Below are positions 32,048-39,173 of a stretch of DNA of 46,152 nucleotides, piece by piece. The notes under the pieces are model-generated. The model had not been told where the DNA came from. It made no database searches and worked only from the letters and a program-made list of their open reading frames with translations. Position 1 is the stretch's first letter. Every line of letters starts with the position of its first letter. This DNA is from Schaalia georgiae DSM 6843 (GTDB lineage: Bacteria > Actinomycetota > Actinomycetes > Actinomycetales > Actinomycetaceae): assembly GCF_000429245.1 (NCBI RefSeq), contig NZ_AUBM01000007.1, forward strand, positions 1 to 46,152. The letters are read 5' to 3'. The position numbers were made by a program, and so were the translations under genes.

Positions 32048-32085
32048 GGGGGGCGCGTGATTGTCACGTGCCCCCCTACTGTTTT
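32048..32085 (+). terminator. Intrinsic terminator after the Panacea gene
   Basis: GGGGGGC...CGTGA (32048-32060) pairs over 13 bp (one G-U) with 32064-32076 around a TTG loop and is followed by TACTGTTTT. It is the most classical rho-independent terminator in the window. Confidence 0.85.
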
Positions 32086-32137
32086 CCGGGTTCATCGTTT
32101 GAGAATTGCCGCACCGCCACCGATCTCGGAACCGGCG

Positions 32138-33034
32138 TCAGCCCTCGAGTCCACGCTCCTCCCATTGAGCGTAGGTCTTCTCCTGGCCGTGGTCGTCCCA
32201 TTTCCAGCTGGTGCGACCGCTGCACGATCTCCCAGTGACCAGTCGTCCCGCCGCAGTAGGACTGGTGAAAGTGATGTCACGCGTGAGTACCCCATGATCC
32301 CCCTCGACCCGTATGGTGCCGTCGGCAACCAGCTGGGAGTGGAGAGCATGGATCCGCTGGTAGCGCCGCGGACTGGTGACCTCAGGCGTAACACGCGAAC
32401 CTTGGAGGACGACGAATTCGCCGCCGACCACCCGGGCGCGGGCGTCGATTCCCCGCTTCGAAAGCACGTAACAGAAAACAGGACTGTCCTCCGCCGCGGT
32501 ACTCTCCTCCTCGCGAGGCAGGGGCTGGGTCTCACGGAACACCTGGACCCCCAGGACAGGCAGAATCGAGCGCATCTGGGTGAAGAATGTCTCCGCATCG
32601 GATTGCTGGGCCTCCGAGAGTTTTCGCACCTGCGGGATCTGCGCGTTGTCCTTGAGGGTTGCGCGTTTCGCGCGCACGGCGACCTCGACCATGCGCGCCT
32701 CCAGGTAGCCCCAGTGCCCTTCGTTGAAGGCGTCTTCCCGCGAGGAGACCAGGACGGCCCGGTCCCACCAGTCCTTCTGACGGTCGTGGTCGCGGAAGCG
32801 CCTGCTGAAATCCTCCGTTTTACCGATGTAGCAGCGCACACCGTCGACGCACTCGGGATTGTCGCCGAGCAGCAGGTAAACGCCATTGCGCGACGCTTCC
32901 TTACGACCAAGCAGGCGCGCGAGTTCAGTGCGGGGACCAACCAGGATGTGCCCGGTCCACCCGGACACGTTTGCCGTCGTAATGCCGCCTGCTTCTCCGT
33001 CGACCAGGAAGAGCTCGATGTGTTTACCCACCAT
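32138..33034 (-). CDS. GIY-YIG nuclease-like protein with DUF4357
   Basis: A 298-residue protein. Residues about 45-100 are a GIY-YIG-like domain: NGVYLLLG (the GIY element as GVY), then RCYIGKTEDFSRRFRDHD (YIG, with the conserved Arg of helix 1). The C-terminus (about 245-298) is DUF4357-like, with TSPTAAGRLVTGRSCSGRTSWK. Proteins of this build occur near type I restriction genes, but their function is not established to my knowledge. It starts 6 nt past the hsdS stop (33040) and is clearly co-transcribed with hsdM-hsdS. It could be an additional nuclease or a regulator of restriction; this is inference. Confidence 0.8.
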   Translation of the reverse strand: MVGKHIELFLVDGEAGGITTANVSGWTGHILVGPRTELARLLGRKEASRNGVYLLLGDNPECVDGVRCYIGKTEDFSRRFRDHDRQKDWWDRAVLVSSREDAFNEGHWGYLEARMVEVAVRAKRATLKDNAQIPQVRKLSEAQQSDAETFFTQMRSILPVLGVQVFRETQPLPREEESTAAEDSPVFCYVLSKRGIDARARVVGGEFVVLQGSRVTPEVTSPRRYQRIHALHSQLVADGTIRVEGDHGVLTRDITFTSPTAAGRLVTGRSCSGRTSWKWDDHGQEKTYAQWEERGLEG

Positions 33035-33039
33035 CGCAG

Positions 33040-34239
33040 TCAGACCTCCTTTTCGGGGAATGACAACAAACGATCGCGGTAATGCTCGTACTGTTTGCGC
33101 CGGGCCGCGATCTCCGCGGGCAGGCCGGACGAAATGTCATTGACCAACGCATCGAAACGATCAAGGATATCGGCGATACGGCGCTGTTCCTCGATCAACG
33201 GAACGGGAATCACTAGTTTCTTCAGTTTCCGTTTTGATAAGTTGAACCTAGTAACCCCATCTGCTGAACAGGATATCAGCTTTCGCATCGCACCGCTCCT
33301 GAATAGGTGTTTAACAAAGTCCGGATAATAAGCCTCCGGATTTCTCCACCGCACTCCGATACAGAAACTGTTCAAGTACAGATCGTGGGGAGGCTGATCC
33401 ACAACAACAGACGACATTCCAACCTCGTCACGACTTTCAGAAGATCCCGTGAGAACCAAGTCACCAAGGAGCAACCGCCTTTGATTTTCGTCTGGACGAA
33501 TTCGCACACGATCCTCTGGATCGACATCAAGCGCGATGTTTGAGTACACATTCCTATAAGACGCATACCGGGCGTCACCAACACCGAAGTCCCCTTTTCT
33601 CTTTCCGGTCAAACCACCAAACACATCGGAGGCGTCACCAATCGACACCCAGCGAACACTCCGATCTCCGGGATGAAACGAAAGCAAGCTGTCCCTGTAG
33701 TGCTCGTACTGCTTGCGCCGGGCTTCCAGCTCCGCTTCCAGCTCCGCTTCCAGCTCCGCTTCCAGCGTCGTAAACTGATCTAATATTCTCACAATTTCCT
33801 GTTGCACTTCAAGAGGCGGAATAGGGCACAGCAATTTCGCAACGTCCTTCGTGTAAACATGGGGAACGCCTCCTCCGCTCTTGAACGAGTGTATCTTATT
33901 CTGACTGCCCGCCATCCAGTGGTAGACAAAGCGTGGAAGGAGAACCGTGCCGTCGACTTTGATCGAGAATGCGTCCGAAACAAATACAGGACGATCCCAG
34001 TAGGACACGTAACCCGCGTAAGCACCGGATCCTGCAACGACGAGAGTCTCCCCCTCTCTGTTCGCAACATTATGGGAGTACGCGGGCTCGCGCCCTCCTG
34101 CGATTACGGGAATATCCCCGGTAGCGATTTGTCTCTTCGTAATGGGAGTCCCCCGCTCAAGGGCAGCTACCCTGCCCAGCGGCCTGTACTCCGCCCCGTC
34201 CGGGCACAGATCCCGAATCAACTCGGATAAACGGCTCAT
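33040..34239 (-). CDS. hsdS: Type I restriction-modification specificity subunit
   Basis: Recognises the bipartite target for HsdM and HsdR. The 399-residue protein has two target-recognition domains (about 20-150 and 190-350), each followed by a conserved coiled region. The central spacer contains ELEA repeated three times and then ARRKQYEHYRDSLLSF; the C-terminus repeats ARRKQYEHYRDRLLSF. The recognition-domain DNA is clearly lower in GC than the flanking hsd genes, as expected for exchangeable domains. The ATG at 34239 overlaps the hsdM stop (ATGA) behind GGAGGAGG. The spacer repeats resemble those that set recognition spacing in type IC enzymes such as EcoR124. Confidence 0.93.
   Translation of the reverse strand: MSRLSELIRDLCPDGAEYRPLGRVAALERGTPITKRQIATGDIPVIAGGREPAYSHNVANREGETLVVAGSGAYAGYVSYWDRPVFVSDAFSIKVDGTVLLPRFVYHWMAGSQNKIHSFKSGGGVPHVYTKDVAKLLCPIPPLEVQQEIVRILDQFTTLEAELEAELEAELEARRKQYEHYRDSLLSFHPGDRSVRWVSIGDASDVFGGLTGKRKGDFGVGDARYASYRNVYSNIALDVDPEDRVRIRPDENQRRLLLGDLVLTGSSESRDEVGMSSVVVDQPPHDLYLNSFCIGVRWRNPEAYYPDFVKHLFRSGAMRKLISCSADGVTRFNLSKRKLKKLVIPVPLIEEQRRIADILDRFDALVNDISSGLPAEIAARRKQYEHYRDRLLSFPEKEV
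33728..33763 (-). repeat. Three perfect 12-bp tandem repeats in the hsdS spacer
   Basis: AGCTCCGCTTCC is repeated at 33728-33739, 33740-33751 and 33752-33763, with a partial copy before the first. Each unit encodes four residues of the ELEA spacer. Confidence 0.92.
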
Positions 34240-35894
34240 CGCTCCTCCTCCGCAGCGCCGTCGCCAGCGCACGCCGTCCCTGAGGCGCCCGGCGTGTCAG
34301 AACCGACGGGACTGGTCTGCGCGGAAGCGGCCCCCGCCTCGTCGGCCTCCAGTTCAGCGACAATCTGGTCGATGGAGGCGCGCAGCCGCTCCTGGCGGGC
34401 AACGATCTGCGCGATCTCGGCGTTGAGGGCGACGATGTCGACCTCCTCACGAGTGTCCTCCGGCTCCACGTAACTCGACACCGACAGGTTGTAGTCATTG
34501 TCCGCGATGGCCTGCTGGGAGACCAAGGAAGCCACGTGCGCCTCGTCGGCCCTGGCCGCCAGCAGGGAGAGGACACGCTCCCGGTTCGGCGCGGCCAAGC
34601 GGTTCTTGTTGCCCTCGCGCACGAACTCCTTCGAGGCGTCGACAAAGAGGACACGGGAATCCGGTCTGGACTTCTTCAACACGATGACGCAGGTGGCAAT
34701 CGTCGTGCCGAAGAACAAGTCCGGCGGCAGTTGGATGACCGCGTGCACGAAGTTGTTGTCCACCAGGTAGCGGCGGATCTTCGCCTCCGCTCCCCCGCGG
34801 TAGAGCACGCCCGGAAACTCGACGATGGCGGCCGTGCCCGCCACGTCCAGCCAGTCCAGCATGTGCATCGTGAAGGCCAGGTCCGCGTAAGACTTGGGCG
34901 CCAGGACGCCCGCCGGGGAGAAACGCGGATCGTTGATGAGCGCCGGATCGTCCTTGCCGACCCACTTCGTCGAGTACGGCGGGTTTGAGACGATGGCGTC
35001 GAAGGGCTGGTCATCCCAGTGCGCCGGGGCCGTCAGCGTGTTGCCCAGAGCGATGTCGAAATGTGAGAAGTTCACGTCGTGGAGGAACATGTTGATCCGG
35101 CACAGGTTGTAGGTCGTGAGGTTGATCTCCTGGCCGAAGAACGCGCCCACGTTCTCCGTCCCCAGCACCTTCGCGAACTTCAGCAGCAGCGACCCCGAGC
35201 CCGCGCACGGGTCGTAGACGCGGCCAACGCGGGCGCGCCCGTCGGCTGCGATCGTCGCCAGTACCTCGCTGACCTCCTGCGGGGTGAAGAACTCACCACC
35301 CGACTTGCCCGCGCTGGAGGCGTACATGGTCATCAGATACTCGTAAGCGTCACCGAATGCATCGATCGACGAGTCCCCGTAAGACAAGTCGAGGTCGCCG
35401 ATGGCATCCATGATCTTGACCAGTTTCGCGTTGCGCTCGGCCACCGTGTTCCCCAGTTTCGCGGAGTTCACGTCGATGTCGGCGAAAAGCCCCCGCAGGT
35501 CCGACTCCGACCCCGTGCCCTGGGCCGAGCCCTCGATGTATCGGAACACCCTGGAGAGCCTCTCGTTGAGGTTCTCGTCGGAGCGCGCCACCGCCCGCAC
35601 ATTGCAAAACAGTTCCGAGGGACGGATGAAGAAGCCCTTCGTCCTCACGATCTCCTCGCGAGCGAACTCGGCATCAGCGTCGTCGAGGCGGGCGTAGTCG
35701 AAATCGGGGTCGCCGTCCGCAGCCGCACGCTCCTCGGCATTGAGGTAGTCCGTCAGATTCTCCGATATGAAGCGGTAGAACAAGAACCCCAGCACGTAGG
35801 CCTTGAAGTCCCAGCCGTCCACACTGCCGCGCAAGTCATTGGCAATCTTCCAGATCGCTTTGTGCAACTGCGCGCGCTCCTCTGCTTTCCCCAC
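34236..35894 (-). CDS. hsdM: Type I restriction-modification methyltransferase subunit
   Basis: N6-adenine methyltransferase of the type I complex. The 552-residue protein has an N-terminal helical HsdM domain (KAIWKIANDLRGSVDGWDFKAY region), SAM-binding DPCAGSGSLLL (about residue 227) and the catalytic NPPY (about 303). GGEFFTPQEVSEVL precedes the SAM motif. The C-terminus ends in a disordered Ala/Gly/Ser-rich tail. The start is GTG at 35894 with AAAGGGA upstream; the conserved sequence begins about 10 residues later. It is the first gene of hsdM-hsdS-GIY-YIG and is divergent from the RHH antitoxin gene, with a 188-bp gap. Confidence 0.94.
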   Translation of the reverse strand: MGKAEERAQLHKAIWKIANDLRGSVDGWDFKAYVLGFLFYRFISENLTDYLNAEERAAADGDPDFDYARLDDADAEFAREEIVRTKGFFIRPSELFCNVRAVARSDENLNERLSRVFRYIEGSAQGTGSESDLRGLFADIDVNSAKLGNTVAERNAKLVKIMDAIGDLDLSYGDSSIDAFGDAYEYLMTMYASSAGKSGGEFFTPQEVSEVLATIAADGRARVGRVYDPCAGSGSLLLKFAKVLGTENVGAFFGQEINLTTYNLCRINMFLHDVNFSHFDIALGNTLTAPAHWDDQPFDAIVSNPPYSTKWVGKDDPALINDPRFSPAGVLAPKSYADLAFTMHMLDWLDVAGTAAIVEFPGVLYRGGAEAKIRRYLVDNNFVHAVIQLPPDLFFGTTIATCVIVLKKSRPDSRVLFVDASKEFVREGNKNRLAAPNRERVLSLLAARADEAHVASLVSQQAIADNDYNLSVSSYVEPEDTREEVDIVALNAEIAQIVARQERLRASIDQIVAELEADEAGAASAQTSPVGSDTPGASGTACAGDGAAEEER

Positions 35895-36064
35895 GTTCTC
35901 ATCCCTTTCCCCAGGCCGATGGATTCCCCGCAAGTGTATCCCAGCACACACGCGTCTGGAGGGGGTTCGCCCACAGGGTCGTCACCACGCCCTCAGGCCC
36001 GCAGACCCCGGCGGGGAGTGCGCCGTCGACTATCAACAGTGGCCCACCTCCCCTCGCCACATTT

Positions 36065-36076
36065 TCGTACTACGAT
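36065..36076 (+). promoter_or_regulatory. Leaderless -10 box with overlapping palindrome before the RHH gene
   Basis: TACGAT (36071-36076) lies 6 nt before the GTG at 36083. TCGTA-C-TACGA (36065-36075) is a perfect 5-bp-arm inverted repeat covering the -10, a likely site for autorepression by the RHH protein. Confidence 0.45.
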
Positions 36077-36082
36077 AATAGG

Positions 36083-36331
36083 GTGAGTACGATGAACGGA
36101 CACCCCGTTTCCGAGGCGCAGATCGATGACTGGGTCGCGGAGGCCGAGCATGGCTACGACATTGAAACCCTCCGGCGGCGGGGACGCCCCTGCCGCGGAG
36201 ACCAACCCGCGCGGACCATCTCGGTGCGCCTCACTGATGACGAGATCGACGGCATCGACCACTACGCGGATAAAAACGGGGGCACGCGTTCCACAGTGAT
36301 ACGCGACGCCCTGCGCGCCTTCATCTCATGA
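36083..36331 (+). CDS. Ribbon-helix-helix (CopG-like) antitoxin
   Basis: An 82-residue protein. Residues about 44-82 are an RHH DNA-binding fold: RTISVRLTDDEIDGIDHYA, then TRSTVIRDALRAFI. The N-terminal 40 residues include an acidic helix likely to contact the toxin. It starts at GTG 36083, with no ribosome binding site but a -10 box 6 nt before; an ATG at 36092 is possible. Its stop overlaps the next start (ATGA), the usual antitoxin-toxin order. Confidence 0.82.
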   Translation: MSTMNGHPVSEAQIDDWVAEAEHGYDIETLRRRGRPCRGDQPARTISVRLTDDEIDGIDHYADKNGGTRSTVIRDALRAFIS

Positions 36332-36572
36332 TTTTGAGACCATCGGCACTGAAGCACGGGATTCCCGAAGAAGCCGCGGTATTCGCGGCGACGAACGGGT
36401 GCAGATTCACGGCTTCGCTTGACGACGATCATCCCCAGCGGGAGTTTCGCCTCGGTTTCGACCAATCCATGCGCCTCCTTGAACTGGTTGTGTCCTGCGC
36501 TGGGACGATCAAACGGAGGAAATCATCCATGCGATGAAAGCACGCAAAACATACCGGCATCTACTGGAGTAG
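36328..36572 (+). pseudogene. Frameshifted toxin of the RHH module
   Basis: From the ATG at 36328 the frame reads ALKHGIPEEAAVFAATNGCR, FTASLDDDHPQREFRLGFDQSMRLLELVV and then becomes unrelated, ending at 36537. The adjacent frame continues with WDDQTEEIIHAMKARKTY and stops at 36572. IHAMKAR is the C-terminal motif typical of this small-toxin type (BrnT-like in size and in its LLEVVV...HAM(R/K)AR pattern). The shift falls at about 36494-36502. The toxin is probably inactive while its antitoxin is intact; a sequencing error is the alternative. Confidence 0.65.
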
Positions 36573-36799
36573 GCGGCTCCACTCCCTGAGGTCCGGGCAG
36601 CCGCAGTCTCCATCCCGTCCCACGAAACCCGGCCCCCTCGCCCCCGATGCCCCTGGAGAACTGGGTCCGCGCCCGTCCGGCCCGTCCCCCGCTCCCCGCA
36701 TGCGCTTTCGCACCACCACCGGCCCCCGCTGGGCGGGTACTCGGAAACCGTCGTAGAGTCGACAGCCACAACCCGTTCCCGTGCAGATCGGCCATCCCC
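36573..36799 (+). other. Intergenic region upstream of the antiporter gene
   Basis: 227 bp without a supported gene. A TAGAGT box near 36752 could be the -10 of the antiporter gene, giving a leader of about 35-40 nt. No ribosome binding site is obvious before the ATG at 36800. Confidence 0.35.
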
Positions 36800-38406
36800 A
36801 TGAGTCTTGAACTGCTCATCATTGTCTGCGTCGCGGCCATCGTGGCGACGGCGCTCACCAACCGTTTCCGCTTGATCGGCCCCGTCATGCTGATCGTCGC
36901 TGGCATGGTGGCCTCGTTCACGCCGGGCGCCGAGGACGCGGGACTGCCCAGTGAGGTCGTCCTCACTGTGTTCCTCCCAGTCCTGCTGTACTGGGAGGCG
37001 CTGTCCGTATCGCTCAATGGCATGCGCCGGGCGCTGCGGGGCATCATCCTCTCAGCAACCGTCTTGGTGGCCATCACCTCGGCGATCATCATGGCGGCGG
37101 TCTTGGCAGTGGGGTTGTCCGCGGGCGGGGCGCTCCTGGTTGGCGCGTGCCTGGGGCCCACCGACGCCACCGCCGTGGCCGCGCTGGGCAAGGGGATCAA
37201 CCGTTTCGGCCGCACAGTCCTGCAGGCCGAGTCCCTGCTCAACGACGGCACCGCCCTGGCGATCTTCTCCATCGCCCTGCGGATCGCCGCAGGGGGCACA
37301 GGGGTCAGCGCCACCTCAGTCACCTCGGAGTTCGCCATCTCGATCGGAGCCGGATTGGGAATCGGCGTTGTCTGTGGTGCGGCTGCAGTGCTCCTGTGGG
37401 CGAAATGGAACGCCAGCCAGAGCGACGCGATGCTGTCGAATCTGATCGCGCTCACAGTCCCCTTCACCACCTATTTCCTCGCCGAGGAGCTCCACGGCTC
37501 CGGCGTGCTCGCCGTCGTCGCCTGTGGCATCGTCTACTCCCGGTACAACCGGAACGCCAACGACTCCGCCATCCGCCTCGTCGGGATCCCCTTCTGGTCG
37601 GTTCTCACCTACCTGATGAACACCGTGCTGTTCATCATGGTGGGACTGTCCCTGCCCGACATCGTCCGTCGCCTCCCCCGCCAAGAGCTGGTCCGAGGCC
37701 TCGTCCTGATCCCGATCATCTATTTGGTGATGGTGGCCGCCCGCTTCGTGGGCCACCACGCCATTATCTTCAGCATCCGGGCCCTGGACCGTCGCCCCCA
37801 GCAGCGCGAGCGCCGCACGAACATCCGGGGGCGCCTCGTGTCGACGGTCGCTGGATTCCGGGGGGGGCCATCTCCCTGGCGATGGCCCTGTCGATCCCCG
37901 GGTCCTTCGGGGGGACCGCCTACGAGGAGCGCGACCTCGTGGTCCTCATTACCGCCGGAGTCACCCTGCTGTCACTGGTCGTCCAAGGGATCGCGCTCCC
38001 GCACGTGGTCCGCTGGGCGAATGCGCGTCCCACAGCCGTCCAGCGGCGCGAGGCGGAGGAGTTGGACGAGGAGACGCGCGTGCTGGCGGGGATCATGCGC
38101 GATATCGTCGAAGAGCTCCCCTCTATGGCTGAGCGGGTCGGCGTCGAGGACGAGGACCTCGTCAACGCGATCCGCGAGTCCTACGAGCGCCGCGAGCAGC
38201 GGATGGTCCAGGCCGCCTCCGAGGAAGAGTTCTCCTTCTTCGACGAGGACGAGACCGTCCTGCGGCTGGAGTGCATCGACTTCGCCCGTGCCAGGGTGCT
38301 CGAGGCGCGCAACGCCGGGCGTTTGGACGGGGCGACCGCCTCCCTGGCGATCAGCCGCCTCGACACCGAGGGCGCACTGCTGGCAGGACCGATCGAGATG
38401 GAGTGA
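36800..38406 (+). pseudogene. NhaP-type Na+/H+ (CPA1) antiporter, frameshifted in a poly-G run
   Basis: The first frame (36800-37859) encodes about 353 residues with ten or so membrane helices and the CPA1 hallmarks GACLGPTDATAVAALGKG and ESLLNDGTALAIF. The conserved late helix GFRGAISLAMALSIP is split: GFRGG ends in the first frame and GGAISLAMALSIPGS continues in the next, through an acidic cytoplasmic tail to the stop at 38404-38406. The switch is in a run of eight Gs (37860-37867); six Gs would give the canonical RGAISLA. The first frame alone would run on to 38503 with unrelated sequence. It may be a pseudogene, a phase-variable gene or an assembly error. Confidence 0.75.
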
Positions 38407-38433
38407 GGCCGCCGGAGCTTCCCTCGCGCCGGC

Positions 38434-39036
38434 TCAGGCCCCAGGCTCCAGGGGGCCCACCACGGCACTGGCCGCGTCCGAGCACACGTTGAGGTCCGCG
38501 TAGCTCAGGGTCATGGCCATCGTATCGCCGGGCAGGACCACGGCGACCAGGTCCGCTCTGGCGGCCGAGCACCCGGCTGCGGCGGGGTCGTCCAGCGTGA
38601 GGGTCGCGTGCGCCGACTCTCGGGGAAGCACTTTGAAGATGTTCCCCGGGTCCTCGCCGTCGCGAACGGCCTCCGAGCCCACAGTCTCGTTCGTGCGCGA
38701 CGACATGAAGGACACCCGCGGGAAGCCGCTGATCGTGCACTCCTGTCCGCTGCCGTTCCAGAAGGAGATCGTGAGCGTAGTGGTCCCCCCGCTCGTCGTC
38801 TTCTCCCCCAGGGACGCCTCGAGTTCCTCGGTCGTGCACGGCAGTCCCTCCACGTCGGGGGGCGGCAGGGACGGCGAGGCGGTGGCCGCCCCGGACTGGG
38901 GCGCTCCCGTGACCGGGGGCTGAGCGGTGCCCGAGGCGCCACCGGTAGCGCCGCTCTGGGCGGTGCCGCCGGGAGTGCAGGCGCCCAGCGCCACGCAGGC
39001 AAGGGCGGCGGTCATCATACGCAGCTTCTTCACCAT
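38434..39036 (-). CDS. DUF4232 lipoprotein
   Basis: A 200-residue exported lipoprotein. The signal peptide is KKLRMMTAALACVALGAC, with lipobox LGAC and the modified Cys about residue 20. A Ser/Gly/Pro/Ala-rich linker (about 21-62) leads to a DUF4232 domain (about 65-198) with ISFWNGSGQECTISGFP and two Cys pairs likely to be disulfides. Function unknown. It begins at ATG 39036, 6 nt after TAGGAT, so it is probably leaderless. Convergent with the antiporter gene. Confidence 0.83.
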   Translation of the reverse strand: MVKKLRMMTAALACVALGACTPGGTAQSGATGGASGTAQPPVTGAPQSGAATASPSLPPPDVEGLPCTTEELEASLGEKTTSGGTTTLTISFWNGSGQECTISGFPRVSFMSSRTNETVGSEAVRDGEDPGNIFKVLPRESAHATLTLDDPAAAGCSAARADLVAVVLPGDTMAMTLSYADLNVCSDAASAVVGPLEPGA

Positions 39037-39042
39037 GTGCCC

Positions 39043-39048
39043 ATCCTA
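39043..39048 (-). promoter_or_regulatory. -10 box TAGGAT of the DUF4232 gene
   Basis: TAGGAT on the minus strand ends 6 nt before the ATG at 39036, the same box and nearly the same spacing as at gatC. Confidence 0.5.
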
Positions 39049-39106
39049 GTCTCTGCGGCGCGGCCGCCACCAGGCCCCTCCCCAGCGTCCCGCCCACCGA
39101 CGGAAC

Positions 39107-39124
39107 GCCCCGCACAGGCGGGGC
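39107..39124 (-). terminator. Terminator after the amino-acid permease gene
   Basis: GCCCCGC (39107-39113) and GCGGGGC (39118-39124) form a perfect 7-bp stem with an ACAG loop, 49 nt beyond the permease stop codon. Confidence 0.5.
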
Positions 39125-39173
39125 CGACTCCGAGGGGCCAGTACCGCTCCGCTCTCTGTCGGCGCCCCCTGCC

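Noticed and set aside
28299-35894. BREX, DISARM or another methylase-based defence system
   Set aside because: The gene set is classical type I (hsdM, hsdS, hsdR); no PglZ, BrxL, DrmA/B or similar protein is encoded.
36494-36502. Programmed ribosomal frameshift in the small toxin gene
   Set aside because: No X-XXY-YYZ slippery heptamer and no clear downstream pseudoknot; a simple indel explains it better.
28281-36572. Integrative element or prophage carrying the restriction system
   Set aside because: No integrase, transposase, att-like flanking repeats, tRNA target or phage structural gene was found.
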